In this document: piece after piece, positions 28,495 through 37,806 of the stretch
Layout: the number at the start of each line of letters is the position of its first letter
Numbering within the stretch: the first letter of the stretch is position 1
From: Paenibacillus sp. DCT19
Lineage (GTDB): Bacteria > Bacillota > Bacilli > Paenibacillales > Paenibacillaceae
NCBI RefSeq assembly: GCF_003268635.1
Contig: NZ_CP029639.1
Span: forward strand, 3,359,501 to 3,423,500
Length of the DNA stretch: 64,000 nt
Reading direction: 5' to 3'
Translations under genes and position numbers: made by a program
Notes under the pieces: generated by a model
The model's input: only the letters and a program-made list of their open reading frames with translations
What the model was told of the DNA's origin: nothing
Database searches by the model: none

Positions 28495-29055
28495 CTATTG
28501 ATCTAAGCTGTCTAATAGCTCATCTGTCGTTAGAATGGTGGCGAATTCGTCATGTAGTGTTGCAAGTGAGATCTCATGTACCGTCTCCGCAGTATGATAG
28601 GTGCCGTGTTGGTCATATAAACCAAATGCGGCTACTGCATCTGAAATAAGAGTTGTATTAAATCCTAAGTTACCGCTCATTCGAGTCGTTGTGGATACGC
28701 AATGAGGAGTGGTCAATCCTGTAATTACAACATTTGTGATCTGATTTTGTCTTAAATGTTCTTCTAGAGGTGTGCCGATAAAACTACTATTTACCTTCTT
28801 CGTTAGAACGATTTCCCCTTCACTCGGTTTAACGACCTCTTTAATACCGAATCCTTCATTTGTAGGATGGAATAGAGAATGAAGCTTGTCCGACGTGTGT
28901 TGAATATGTATGATGTGCCACCCTTTGTCTCTCCATGTACTAAGTATTCTACTAATATTTGCTTCCGCTGATGGATTGTTTCTTTCACCCCACTTGGGAT
29001 CATCAAAAGCCTTTTGAACATCGACTATAATTAGTGCTGTATTTGGTTTCTCCAA
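28495..29055 (-). CDS. Isochorismatase-family cysteine hydrolase
   Basis: 186 residues from a TTG at 29055, which has GGAGG eight bases upstream and gives a standard N-terminus EKPNTALIIVDVQKAF. A longer frame (to 29127) lacks a site. The triad is Asp12 (VDVQ), Lys in LTKKVNSSF and Cys in GLTTPHCVSTT. Family members split isochorismate, nicotinamide or other amides; the exact substrate is unknown. It is transcribed against bshB2 and diverges from the sigma-factor gene. Confidence 0.8.
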   Translation of the reverse strand: MEKPNTALIIVDVQKAFDDPKWGERNNPSAEANISRILSTWRDKGWHIIHIQHTSDKLHSLFHPTNEGFGIKEVVKPSEGEIVLTKKVNSSFIGTPLEEHLRQNQITNVVITGLTTPHCVSTTTRMSGNLGFNTTLISDAVAAFGLYDQHGTYHTAETVHEISLATLHDEFATILTTDELLDSLDQ

Positions 29056-29220
29056 TGACAGTTCCTCCGATCCTAATTTTGGGATTACATCAATTTTTAT
29101 TCTAATCTCTGATTCTGCTTTCCGCAAATGAATTCAATGATAAATATCGGTTCTTGTGAACCTAATGAGGTCTTGGGTGATCTAATGAATAGATGAACCT
29201 AAGAGAAAGGGGAGCCATGT

Positions 29221-29748
29221 GTGGATTTAACTGAGAAAGTAACACTTGCAAGGCAAGGAGATCAAGAAGCTTTTGTATATGTAATACGAGCTGTACAGCA
29301 AAGCTTATTTGCCATAGCCAGAACCATTGTGAAGAACAACGAAGATTGTGCAGATGCCATGCAGGAGACGATTACTAAGGCATATTCTAATGTACATACA
29401 CTGAAGGAGCCTACCTATTTCAAAACGTGGATCATTCGTATTCTGATTAATGAATGTAATCGGATTATTAAGAAAAAGCAACGAGTAAGCCCGGTGCCAT
29501 ACGATACGAGACAGACATCGTATACGGGGGATTATGGCCAGATCGAATTGTTTGAAGTGATAGATCAGCTGGATGAACAACTCCAGACTATCGTGATGTT
29601 ATTTTACATTGAGGACATATCGATCAAGGAAATAGCAAAACTACTCCATGTTTCTGAAGGCACGGTTAAATCACGCTTATTTAGAGCCAGGCAGCAACTA
29701 TCTGAACTTTTAGTAGGGGAAGGAGAGGGCAAATATGAATCATCCTGA
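29221..29748 (+). CDS. ECF-type sigma-70 factor (SigV-like)
   Basis: 175 residues. Region 2 is about 20-90 (DAMQETITKAYSNVHTL, FKTWIIRI) and region 4 is about 110-165 (IVMLFYIEDISIKEIAKLLHVSEGTVKSRLFRARQQL). The GTG at 29221 follows AGGGGAG; an ATG four bases earlier is out of frame and stops at once. It overlaps the following anti-sigma gene by 14 bases. These sigma factors respond to envelope stress via the membrane anti-sigma. Confidence 0.85.
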   Translation: MDLTEKVTLARQGDQEAFVYVIRAVQQSLFAIARTIVKNNEDCADAMQETITKAYSNVHTLKEPTYFKTWIIRILINECNRIIKKKQRVSPVPYDTRQTSYTGDYGQIELFEVIDQLDEQLQTIVMLFYIEDISIKEIAKLLHVSEGTVKSRLFRARQQLSELLVGEGEGKYESS

Positions 29749-31210
29749 TGCACTTGATCGCGAACTTAAGTCATTGTTGAAGTCCAAAGCAGCAGACGTG
29801 GCTATTCCTGATCCAGTTCAGAATGCTGTCGAAAATACGCTATCTTCTCTACCTAATCAGAAGAGGAAGAAGAGATTACCTATTAATCGGTGGAGATGGA
29901 TGGCTGCAGCAATAGTCTTCTTTTTTCTCCTCGGTGCGATTTCGGTTTCCACTGTGCCCATATTTTCTGAAATGCTGCGATCTTTGTTCGCTAAAGATAA
30001 TCCGGATATCGGACTATTGCGAGCACAAGAGTTAGGGTTAGTTCACAATCCTCATATTAAAGTAAAAGATAAAGGTTATACGCTCGTAATCAATGAAGCT
30101 GTGGCCGATCCGACGCGGGTGACGATTGCTCTACAGCTATTTGATCCCAAAGGGAAACATAATCGTGACAAATTGGTCATTGGCTATGAGAACGAAATTA
30201 CGATTAAGGATAGTGAAGGAAATAAGGTAGACACCATGTACGACATGGGATATACGAATGATTTTTATTACCTAGTCGCCTTCTTCCGTGAGCCTCTACA
30301 GACAGACCGGATTACCATTGAAGGAAATATTCAGAAACTAGGTCAGCGGAATGAAACACCCATTGAAGGCGATTGGAGTTTTAGTTTTGATATGGATATG
30401 AAAGAGGCTAATAGCAAGACGACCATCGAAGAGTTGTCCGGAAGCTATACAACACCTCACGGGATGACGGTGACGTTGAAGCGACTGACAAGGATGGTAC
30501 AGGGCGTTCGTCTCGAACTGGAGACAGAGCTTAGTGATGAAGCCATGGCTAGATCACCGGGAGATTTATGGGAGAAACAGATGCTGAGCTTCCATTTTGA
30601 GACGATGGATAAGGAAGAGATTCATGCTGTGAATCCGAGAAAACAGGGTTTTATGGATAGTTTGATGACTTCTGATCACAAGGTCATTGGTAATGGAAAA
30701 ATGCACTGGAGTTACACATTTAAGTACTTGCCTGAAGAAGAACCTTACCGATTTGTCTTAGATGCCTATTCCGTTGCAGAGTTAGATGGAAGCCAGATTA
30801 CGTTTAAACCCGCTGAATTGGTTGAGCCAAAAGGGTATCAAGTATTGAATGATCACTTTGAGTTGATCGGGACAGCACTTCAGGAGTCTGATATGGAACA
30901 AGGCCAGAATGAAATGGTCATCTCTTTCTATGCAGAGTTAGAAAATGAATTTGACTACAATGTATGGAAGGCAGTTGATGCCTTAGGTAATCGGTACGAA
31001 GTAGATCGCGGTGGGGTATCGTTTCTTATTCATACTTTGCCTGACAATTGGCGTGAAGGATTGATTAGTATGGGAGATAGTGGGATGAAGCAACCCTACA
31101 AATTCGAAATTAAAGGATTAAGTCATATACCCGACCAGCTTACTTTGATCAGAGAAGTCGTTGACAAGCGCTATCAAGACCCAGATTGGTCAGTGCTGCT
31201 TAATCAATAG
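29735..31210 (+). CDS. Anti-sigma-factor-like membrane protein (DUF4179)
   Basis: 491 residues. A cytoplasmic N-terminal region of about 50 residues is followed by one membrane helix (about 53-77). The large extracytoplasmic domain contains DUF4179 features near 80-180 (LGLVHNPHIKVKDKGYTLVINEAVADPTRVTIALQLFD) and then beta-rich repeats. Such proteins hold the ECF factor at the membrane. The overlap with the sigma gene fixes the assignment. The long ectodomain may sense an envelope signal. Confidence 0.8.
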   Translation: MNHPDALDRELKSLLKSKAADVAIPDPVQNAVENTLSSLPNQKRKKRLPINRWRWMAAAIVFFFLLGAISVSTVPIFSEMLRSLFAKDNPDIGLLRAQELGLVHNPHIKVKDKGYTLVINEAVADPTRVTIALQLFDPKGKHNRDKLVIGYENEITIKDSEGNKVDTMYDMGYTNDFYYLVAFFREPLQTDRITIEGNIQKLGQRNETPIEGDWSFSFDMDMKEANSKTTIEELSGSYTTPHGMTVTLKRLTRMVQGVRLELETELSDEAMARSPGDLWEKQMLSFHFETMDKEEIHAVNPRKQGFMDSLMTSDHKVIGNGKMHWSYTFKYLPEEEPYRFVLDAYSVAELDGSQITFKPAELVEPKGYQVLNDHFELIGTALQESDMEQGQNEMVISFYAELENEFDYNVWKAVDALGNRYEVDRGGVSFLIHTLPDNWREGLISMGDSGMKQPYKFEIKGLSHIPDQLTLIREVVDKRYQDPDWSVLLNQ

Positions 31211-31279
31211 AGAGAGGGAGGGAGCCGAAATATAAGTTACATTAAAAGACAAACAAAAGAGCAACATACAGGCAGCAGT

Positions 31280-31305
31280 AAAGCTACTATTATGGTAGCT
31301 TTTTG
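31280..31305 (+). terminator. Terminator of the sigma/anti-sigma operon
   Basis: AAAGCTAC-TATTATG-GTAGCTTTTT; 70 bases past the anti-sigma stop. Confidence 0.65.
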
Positions 31306-31467
31306 TTGTTATTATAGCGCTAGTGTTGTAATTATCGTCTCTAAGCTTCGTTATAAGACCACATATAAAATTGTTCATAATTGGTGTTATCTGGGTTATC
31401 ATGTATGTAGTGATTCTATCAGATCAGTAATACCTATATCTAAGAAACTTGGAAAGTGGGAATAGAC

Positions 31468-32364
31468 ATGCCTATAATACAAGTTCTACATTACGATGCC
31501 TTCTCTTCAGAGCCTAATATGGGAAACCCTGCGGGAGTTGTTTTGGAAGCGGATCATTTGTCTGAAAGGGCAATGCAGTCCATTGCACGTTCTGTTGGAT
31601 TCAACGAAACGGTATTTGTTGTAAGATCAAGCCAGGCGGATTATAGACTAAGATATTTTACACCAGGACATGAGATTAACTTATGTGGACATGCAACGAT
31701 GGCTTCGATGTATTGTTTAAAGACACGAGGACATATTAAAGCATCCCAGAATGCTCTAACGATTGAAACGAATGTTGGAATCCTACCTATAACGACTGAT
31801 TACATTAATAATGAACTGATGGTAACGATGAAGCAGGATCATCCTCAATTTTTTCCATTTCAAGGGTCAGTTAAGAAACTAGCAGAGAGCCTAAGCTTAT
31901 TGGAAGAAGAAATCGATACCTCTATGCCCATCGTGTATGGAAGTACTGGAACATGGACGTTACTAGTGCCTATTAGAAACTTAGAGAGCTTTAACAGAAT
32001 GCAATCTAATAATGAGATTTTCCCAGAAATCTTGATGGAGAATCCAAGGTCTTCTGTGCATCCTTTTGGATTAGAAACAGTTAAGCAAGAGGCAATGATG
32101 CATGCAAGGCACTTTTCTTCACCGTATTCAGGTACGATTGAAGATGCGATAACAGGAACCGCATCTGGCGTGATGGGAGCTTATTATTTGACATACCTTG
32201 ATCAAGAAGCGTCTAACATAGAGTTCATCGTGGAACAGGGTACAGAAGTGCATAAAGATGGACAAGTGTTGGTAAATGTAAGTCGTAGGCAGGAAGGTAT
32301 AGACGTGTATATCTCGGGAACAGGGGTCTATGTTCGTGAGCTTCATGTTGAATTTGATGGTTAA
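31468..32364 (+). CDS. PhzF-family isomerase
   Basis: 298 residues. The start VLHYDAFSSEPNMGNPAGVVLEA and catalytic Glu47 in GFNETVF are typical, as is GHEINLCGHAT in the middle. The ATG at 31468 is preferred to a GTG four codons upstream that overlaps the GGAAAG binding site. PhzF catalyses a diene isomerisation in phenazine synthesis, but most Firmicutes copies are outside any phenazine cluster, and none is present here. A short gap separates it from the APH-type kinase gene. Confidence 0.87.
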   Translation: MPIIQVLHYDAFSSEPNMGNPAGVVLEADHLSERAMQSIARSVGFNETVFVVRSSQADYRLRYFTPGHEINLCGHATMASMYCLKTRGHIKASQNALTIETNVGILPITTDYINNELMVTMKQDHPQFFPFQGSVKKLAESLSLLEEEIDTSMPIVYGSTGTWTLLVPIRNLESFNRMQSNNEIFPEILMENPRSSVHPFGLETVKQEAMMHARHFSSPYSGTIEDAITGTASGVMGAYYLTYLDQEASNIEFIVEQGTEVHKDGQVLVNVSRRQEGIDVYISGTGVYVRELHVEFDG

Positions 32365-32428
32365 TTGATGATTCTCTAAAATGCAATGCAGCGGATTGGA
32401 AAGCGACTCCTATTCAGAAGGGCGTGAC

Positions 32429-33421
32429 ATGCATTTGGTCAATCAAGACATACTATCTCAAGCGGCAATAGCTTTTGGAATTAACCCTATTTCATTGGAG
32501 TTTGTGAGTAATTCAACGAACGAAGTCTATAAATACATTAACAATAATCAGATGTACTATCTACGATTATCCGAAAAATCCATTGAATACGAGATGAGCA
32601 TTCAGGCTGAAGTTCACTGGGTTCGTTTCTTGGCTATGAACGGTATTCGTGTTTCTTTACCTCTATTAACAGTAGAAGGAAGCTTGACGGCCGTATGTAG
32701 AGATCATGAGAAATGTTATATTGCTACTGTGTTTGAAGGAGTTTCGGGGAAGTTTTTTGATTCAGATCCACAAGCATGGGACTCACCCTTATTTAAACAA
32801 TGGGGTGCGACAATGGGACATATGCACAAGTTAACTAGCTCATTATACGAGCCTATGGATTCACAACATACGAGAGTGAAGTGGAGCACGCTAGACATTG
32901 ATAACCCGCATTTACATAAAGGCAACTACGCTGTGCTTGTAAATAAACTTAGAGCAATTGAGCAGGAATTGATGTCGTTACCTACAAACCCTGAAGCATA
33001 TGGGCTAATCCATTATGACTTTCATCCTTATAATTTTCTAATTGAACATGGAGAAATCAATGTATTTGATTTTGATGATTCATTGTACGGTTGGTACGCG
33101 ATGGATATTGGTGTAGCAGCTACACACGCTGTATGGTGGGGTTCAGATCATTCAGAGTGGCGTTCCAAGAACGAATTCTCCAAGCATTTCTTAACTGCGT
33201 TTCTAGAAGGTTATCTGGAGCAGAATAATCTAGATGATCAATGGATTAAGAGGATTCCTTTATTCATGGAATATCGGAATATCAGTTCTTTCTTCTGGTG
33301 GCTGAAGGATTGGGATGGGGATGAAGGAAAACTGAGTGAGTCTCAGAATAATGCAATTACTGACGCAGTTGCGCGGATTCAGTCGAATCAAACATTTGAT
33401 GGGTGCGATTTAGAGTTATGA
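32429..33421 (+). CDS. APH-fold phosphotransferase
   Basis: 330 residues from the ATG at 32429, preceded by GAAGGGCGTGAC. The catalytic loop LIHYDFHPYNFL and metal site VFDFDDSLYGW are present, and the N-lobe has YYLRLSEKS. It has the variant HYDFH in place of HGDLH, as in several homoserine-kinase-like APH proteins. Substrate unknown. It lies between a PhzF enzyme and a VOC gene in a run of small-molecule-modifying genes. Confidence 0.77.
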   Translation: MHLVNQDILSQAAIAFGINPISLEFVSNSTNEVYKYINNNQMYYLRLSEKSIEYEMSIQAEVHWVRFLAMNGIRVSLPLLTVEGSLTAVCRDHEKCYIATVFEGVSGKFFDSDPQAWDSPLFKQWGATMGHMHKLTSSLYEPMDSQHTRVKWSTLDIDNPHLHKGNYAVLVNKLRAIEQELMSLPTNPEAYGLIHYDFHPYNFLIEHGEINVFDFDDSLYGWYAMDIGVAATHAVWWGSDHSEWRSKNEFSKHFLTAFLEGYLEQNNLDDQWIKRIPLFMEYRNISSFFWWLKDWDGDEGKLSESQNNAITDAVARIQSNQTFDGCDLEL

Positions 33422-33441
33422 CGTTGAAGGAGTTGAATTGA

Positions 33442-33909
33442 ATGATTCTAGGACTGTATGAAGCTCATTTACCGATAAGTGATAAAAATAGATCGATCGA
33501 TTTTTATTCAAAACTAGGACTGGAGCTTGCCTGGGAAGATGAAGATACGGCCTTTTTCTGGATTGAGAAAGAGAAGAGCTGGTTAGGTCTGTGGGAAGGG
33601 GAAGAACATCGGCTTCCATATCATCCTTCGATCAGACATATTGCATTCAGAGTAAGTTATGAGGAACTGAAACATAGTATAACTTGGCTCAAAACGATTG
33701 GTGTTGAACCCGTTCCTTTTGGGCGAAGAAGTTCAGTTGAACCTTTTGTACGTGCAAATCAAGGGAATGCTTCCGTATACTTTAACGATCCTGATGGGAA
33801 TAGTCTTGAGTTGATGTGTTTTGTGCCTGTTCCTGAAAAGTTCAAATCTATAACAGATAAACTATCATTTGAACAATGGGAAGCTATGATCCGGGAGGAA
33901 GAACAATGA
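33442..33909 (+). CDS. VOC (glyoxalase/bleomycin-resistance fold) protein
   Basis: 155 residues. YEAHLPISDKNRSIDFYSKLGLEL, IRHIAFRVSYEEL, and YFNDPDGNSLELMCF are typical metal-site motifs of a lactoylglutathione-lyase-like VOC unit. AAGGAG precedes the ATG. It overlaps the following GNAT gene as ATGA, so translation is probably coupled. Confidence 0.83.
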   Translation: MILGLYEAHLPISDKNRSIDFYSKLGLELAWEDEDTAFFWIEKEKSWLGLWEGEEHRLPYHPSIRHIAFRVSYEELKHSITWLKTIGVEPVPFGRRSSVEPFVRANQGNASVYFNDPDGNSLELMCFVPVPEKFKSITDKLSFEQWEAMIREEEQ

Positions 33910-34454
33910 CCATGTTTCCTTTTCAAGTTAATGAATCAATCTTAATTAATATAATTCAACCTAAAGATCGAGATGAATTGTACTCATTAATTGATGAAAA
34001 TAGAGCACATCTTCGAAAATGGCTATTGTGGGTCGATAAACGAAAGTCTCCATCCGACTTAGATTCTGTTATAGCGATGTGGGCACAAAATGTTGAAAAG
34101 AGAAACGGATTTGATGCAGGAATATGGTACAACCATAAGTTGGTTGGAATGATCGGGCTACACTACATTGATTGGAAGAACAAAGAAACAAGCATTGGGT
34201 ATCTTTTATCGGAGTCAGTCGAAGGTCGTGGAATTATATCAACATCGATCAAGGCATTGTTGGGTTATTTTTTTACTGAATTCAAGTTAAATCGCGTCAT
34301 CATTCAATGTGCAGAAACGAATCTAAGAAGTCGAGCTATTCCAGAACGTATTGGTTTTGTAAAGGAAGGCATTTCAAGAGAAGCTCAGTGGTTATACAAT
34401 CATTATGAGAACATTGTGACTTATAGTATGCTATCGAGTGAATGGAATAAGTAA
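33906..34454 (+). CDS. RimJ/RimL-like GNAT acetyltransferase
   Basis: 182 residues from the ATG at 33906, where GGGAGGAAGAA lies upstream and the start overlaps the VOC stop. LRKWLLWVD, VGMIGLHYID, SIGYLLSESVEGRGI and CAETNLRSRAIPERIGF are the usual RimL-type features. Possible targets are ribosomal-protein N-termini or small molecules; not determined. Confidence 0.83.
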   Translation: MTMFPFQVNESILINIIQPKDRDELYSLIDENRAHLRKWLLWVDKRKSPSDLDSVIAMWAQNVEKRNGFDAGIWYNHKLVGMIGLHYIDWKNKETSIGYLLSESVEGRGIISTSIKALLGYFFTEFKLNRVIIQCAETNLRSRAIPERIGFVKEGISREAQWLYNHYENIVTYSMLSSEWNK

Positions 34455-34519
34455 CATTGCTTCTATTTTTCTGAAGAAACCCGTCGCTTAACAATCAATT
34501 TGCTGCGAAGGAGAACAAA

Positions 34520-35053
34520 ATGAATCGAATATTGGTGATTGGATCAGGTGGATCTGGTAAATCAACGCTTTCCAAAAAGTTGGGTAACATTCTTAATCTG
34601 CCTGTTATTCATTTAGATGCTTTCTTCTGGAATCCAAACTGGGTTCCTAAACCTAATGATGAGTGGGATCAGGTGATTGAAGAGTTTACAAACCAAGATC
34701 AATGGATCATGGACGGTAACTATTCAAGGACAATGAATACTAGGATGGAGAGAGCCGATGTCATTATCTTTTTGGATATGCCAAGGCTCTTATGCTGTTA
34801 TCGAATTATCAAGCGGCGCTTGATGTACCATAACAAGAGTAGACCCGATATGAATGAAGGATGTAATGAAAAGTTGGATTGGGAATTCGTGAAATGGGTC
34901 TGGAATTATAAGAAAAGAAGTGGAATGAACGTTCTGAAGAAGCTCGAACATATGCAGGGAGATAAACAAGTCATTATTTTAAATACTAGAAAACAAGTAG
35001 ATGAATTTATAGGCAGAGTAGAGAATGATAGAGGAATACAGATAACAATGTGA
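34520..35053 (+). CDS. FlaR-like P-loop kinase (topology-modulation family)
   Basis: 177 residues. The Walker A loop GSGGSGKST opens the protein, and HLDAFFWNPNW, WIMDGNYSRTM and RADVIIFLDMPR match the adenylate-kinase-like 'DNA topology modulation' family. Despite the family name, the biochemical role is uncertain. AAGGAG precedes the ATG. Confidence 0.83.
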   Translation: MNRILVIGSGGSGKSTLSKKLGNILNLPVIHLDAFFWNPNWVPKPNDEWDQVIEEFTNQDQWIMDGNYSRTMNTRMERADVIIFLDMPRLLCCYRIIKRRLMYHNKSRPDMNEGCNEKLDWEFVKWVWNYKKRSGMNVLKKLEHMQGDKQVIILNTRKQVDEFIGRVENDRGIQITM

Positions 35054-35068
35054 GGACGTTGATATTTT

Positions 35069-35392
35069 TTGACCATTGCAGCAATAATTATAGCCCCTAC
35101 AGATCAAGGCTTTTGTGTCCCCGTTTCAACAGAAAGTTTCTTCAAAAGATGCTGGATACCTGGAATACAAAGTCTACAATTAGAGATGGTATCTTATTTC
35201 GCTGACCCAGGAATAGATCTGACGAAGGAGCATTTCCCGGAATTAGTTAGAGAATTAAGTCTATTAAGAGAATGGGCGAATAAAAGTTTGGAGGAGAAAG
35301 ACGCGACATTTCTAATAGGTAGGGTGGATTTTCTTATCCAGAAGATGACAGAGGTCTTTAATGATGAAGCAGTTATTCTGTATATTGGTTAA
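35069..35392 (+). CDS. Hypothetical protein, 107 residues
   Basis: Starts with a TTG with GAGGACG further upstream, a weaker signal than its neighbours. Features include a hydrophobic opening MTIAAIIIAP, then helix-rich EELVRELSLLREWANK-like segments. No family recognised. Only 15 bases separate it from the FlaR-like gene and 36 from the AAC-like gene, so it probably shares their transcript. Confidence 0.5.
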   Translation: MTIAAIIIAPTDQGFCVPVSTESFFKRCWIPGIQSLQLEMVSYFADPGIDLTKEHFPELVRELSLLREWANKSLEEKDATFLIGRVDFLIQKMTEVFNDEAVILYIG

Positions 35393-35428
35393 TGAAGAGT
35401 AACAATTTCAAGAAAAGAAGGTGTGCTG

Positions 35429-35869
35429 ATGGAGATTGTTCAGGCGGATGAAGCAAACGTAGATGAAGTGACCCGGCTAGCCTTAAAGTTATGGCCTGAG
35501 AATTCGTGGGAACACCTAAGAGCAGACTTTGAAGAACTATTACAATCAGAGAAAGACATGTTATATCTTGCAAAGTCTCAACAGAATTACGTTGGATTTA
35601 TTCACTTATCAATAAGAACCGATTACGTTGAAGGTTCTAATTCATCGCCTGTTGGTTATGTTGAAGGCATCTATGTTGAGCAGGACTACAGGAATCAAGG
35701 TATCTCAAGAAGATTAGTTGAAGCAGGCGAGAAGTGGGCGAAGTATATAGGCTGTACACAGATGGCTTCAGACACGGAGCTTACGAACCATGCAAGCCAA
35801 GCGTTTCATGCGAAGATTGGATTCACAGAAGCGAATCGTATCGTTTCTTTTATTAAGGACTTGAAATGA
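35429..35869 (+). CDS. AAC(6')-like GNAT acetyltransferase
   Basis: 146 residues from the ATG at 35429, where AAGGTG is five bases upstream. DYVEGSNSSPVGYVEGIYVEQDYRNQGISRRL is the acetyl-CoA-binding block, and DTELTNHASQAFHAKIGF follows; this closely resembles aminoglycoside 6'-N-acetyltransferases of the AAC(6')-Ic/Iz type. Whether it modifies aminoglycosides or another amine cannot be known from sequence; chromosomal relatives are often silent or have other substrates. Confidence 0.8.
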   Translation: MEIVQADEANVDEVTRLALKLWPENSWEHLRADFEELLQSEKDMLYLAKSQQNYVGFIHLSIRTDYVEGSNSSPVGYVEGIYVEQDYRNQGISRRLVEAGEKWAKYIGCTQMASDTELTNHASQAFHAKIGFTEANRIVSFIKDLK

Positions 35870-35908
35870 ATAACGTGAAATTTGAGTTGAGCACCCGACC
35901 TGTTATCA

Positions 35909-35937
35909 TTGATAATCATTTTCAATTGAATTAAAAT
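35909..35937 (+). promoter_or_regulatory. Fur box overlapping a SigA promoter
   Basis: TTGATA and TAAAAT are exactly 17 bases apart. TGATAATCATTTTCA at 35910-35924 matches the 7-1-7 Bacillus Fur consensus TGATAATNATTATCA with one mismatch and covers the -35 element, so iron-bound Fur would block RNA polymerase. It drives the monooxygenase gene that starts about 90 bases downstream. Confidence 0.75.
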
Positions 35938-36025
35938 AGATGTTGAGGACAGCCAAGCTAGATGAGCTAGGTAATATGGCTACTCCTTGTTATTTCACTA
36001 ATATGAAACGATGTAGGAGGTAATG

Positions 36026-36361
36026 ATGTTAATTCAAACTCGAAGTATGATTATACAAAAAGGATACAGCGATCAGGTCGTAGAACGATGGAGCGGTCCT
36101 TCCCCGGTTGTGGAAATGCCAGGTCTTATTGATTTCAGTGTAATGGTCAACAAGCGGAACAAAGAGCAAGAAGAAGTTCTGGTCATCATTCGCTGGGAAT
36201 CAGAAGAAGCGTGGAAAAATTGGGAGAAAAGCGACGTACATATCAAGGGTCACCGTGAGAAGAAAACACAAGAAAAGCCGGAATATCTGATCAGTACTAC
36301 CGTAAATATGTATGAGGTACAGACAGTTAAGTCAGGCAGCGGTTCTTTCAGTAATTCATAA
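36026..36361 (+). CDS. Antibiotic-biosynthesis/heme monooxygenase (IsdG/HmoA-like)
   Basis: 111 residues from the second of two adjacent ATGs, five bases after AGGAGG. An ABM-fold dimeric alpha/beta barrel: MIIQKGYSDQVVERW, then MPGLIDFSVMVN, VLVIIRWESEEAWKNWEKSDVHIKGHRE. The tryptophan-rich WESEEAWKNWEKSDVH segment matches the IsdG/HmoA heme-degrading group. A Fur-boxed promoter upstream supports a role in iron recovery from heme. A strong terminator follows. Confidence 0.82.
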   Translation: MLIQTRSMIIQKGYSDQVVERWSGPSPVVEMPGLIDFSVMVNKRNKEQEEVLVIIRWESEEAWKNWEKSDVHIKGHREKKTQEKPEYLISTTVNMYEVQTVKSGSGSFSNS

Positions 36362-36370
36362 TACTCTAAG

Positions 36371-36411
36371 CACGATTGACCATTAGCTGGTTAGTCGTGT
36401 TTCTTTTTTTT
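36371..36411 (+). terminator. Terminator of the monooxygenase gene
   Basis: CACGATTGACCA pairs with TGGTTAGTCGTG (two G-U) around TTAGC; TTTC and eight T follow. Confidence 0.85.
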
Positions 36412-36543
36412 ATAGATGAACGGATGAATTCACTTGTGATACAATCAACGAATGTAAGAAGTGCAAGGAATGCGAGACAATAGAGGTTAAGCATAAACAC
36501 CACACCAATAGAATGTACTGACAAACAGGGAGGCATTATTACG

Positions 36544-37731
36544 ATGGATTACGCATTTTCCAACAGGATTGCTGCATTGCAGCCATCCATCATTCGTGAA
36601 ATTTTAAAAGCAACTTCAGGACAGAACGTTATTCCGTTCTCAGCAGGTAACCCTGCACCAGAAACGTTCCCTATTGAGGCGATTCGTACGTTCACACAAG
36701 CCATACTGGAACATGATCCAGTAACGGCTCTTCAATACGGAATTACAGAAGGATATGCCCCGCTACGAGAAGCTCTGACGACACATTTGAAAAAAGGGTT
36801 CGATACAGGCAAAGAATCAGATGAACTGTTTATCGTCTCTGGCGCTCAGCAGGGAATCGAACTTGCTTGTAAAGTATTCTGTAACGAAGGTGACACTATT
36901 ATCTGTGAGAGTCCAAGCTTTATCGGATCATTGAACACTTTTCGTGCTGCGGGAGCCAAGCTAGTTGGTGTACCTATGGAAAATGATGGGATGGATATTG
37001 AGAAGCTTGAACATGCTCTGCAAACGGAGCAAAACGTGAAGCTGATTTACGTGATCCCAAGCTTCCAGAATCCGACGGGCATTACAACAAGTGAAGAGAA
37101 GCGTAAGGCAATCTATGAATTGGCCAAAAAATATGGTGTTATGATTCTTGAAGATAATCCATATGGTGAACTTCGATTCAAGGGACAAGATGTACCAACC
37201 ATTAAATCGATGGATGATGAAGGTCTTGTCATATATGTAGGTTCCTTCTCCAAAATTCTATCTGCGGGTCTACGTGTGGGTTACGTTCTTGCACCGTATG
37301 AGGTTGTTCAGAAGATGGTTGTGGCTAAGCAAGGTGAGGATGTACATACGGCTATGCTTCCACAGATCTTGGCGTACAAGTTCATGGCAGAGTATGACTA
37401 CGACAGTCATATTGATAGCATTCGAACAATTTATCACAGAAAATCAGCATTGATGATCGAACAGTTGAAGCAGCATATGGGTGAGAGAATTACCTTTACT
37501 CAACCAGAAGGTGGCCTGTTCCTGTGGTGTGATCTTCCGCATCAAGTTCCGATGCTCGAATATGCCAAAACTGCTGCTGCTCAGGGTGTTGCAGTCGTTC
37601 CTGGTACGGCGTTCCTCGTGGACGAGAACGAACCGTGCAATGCCATCAGGCTTAATTTCTCTACACCTTCGGATGAGCAAATTGTAAAAGGGATTCAAAT
37701 TTTGGGTCAAGTATTAGACTCCTATAAGTAA
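36544..37731 (+). CDS. PLP-dependent aminotransferase (LysN/MocR-core-like)
   Basis: 395 residues, fold type I. The PLP lysine is Lys237 in GSFSKILSAGLRVGY, with PSFQNPTG and EDNPYGELRF before it and RLNFSTPSDE near the end. There is no N-terminal HTH, so it is an enzyme rather than a MocR regulator; 2-aminoadipate/aromatic transaminases are the closest group. GGGAGG precedes the ATG. Own terminator downstream. Confidence 0.87.
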   Translation: MDYAFSNRIAALQPSIIREILKATSGQNVIPFSAGNPAPETFPIEAIRTFTQAILEHDPVTALQYGITEGYAPLREALTTHLKKGFDTGKESDELFIVSGAQQGIELACKVFCNEGDTIICESPSFIGSLNTFRAAGAKLVGVPMENDGMDIEKLEHALQTEQNVKLIYVIPSFQNPTGITTSEEKRKAIYELAKKYGVMILEDNPYGELRFKGQDVPTIKSMDDEGLVIYVGSFSKILSAGLRVGYVLAPYEVVQKMVVAKQGEDVHTAMLPQILAYKFMAEYDYDSHIDSIRTIYHRKSALMIEQLKQHMGERITFTQPEGGLFLWCDLPHQVPMLEYAKTAAAQGVAVVPGTAFLVDENEPCNAIRLNFSTPSDEQIVKGIQILGQVLDSYK

Positions 37732-37781
37732 AGACAGCATCGATATGAATATAACGCACTCTAATATCATGGAAGAGCAGT

Positions 37782-37806
37782 AAAACCGCCAAACTGGCGG
37801 TTTTTT
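37782..37806 (+). terminator. Terminator of the aminotransferase gene
   Basis: AAAACCGCC-AAACT-GGCGGTTTTTT. Confidence 0.88.
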
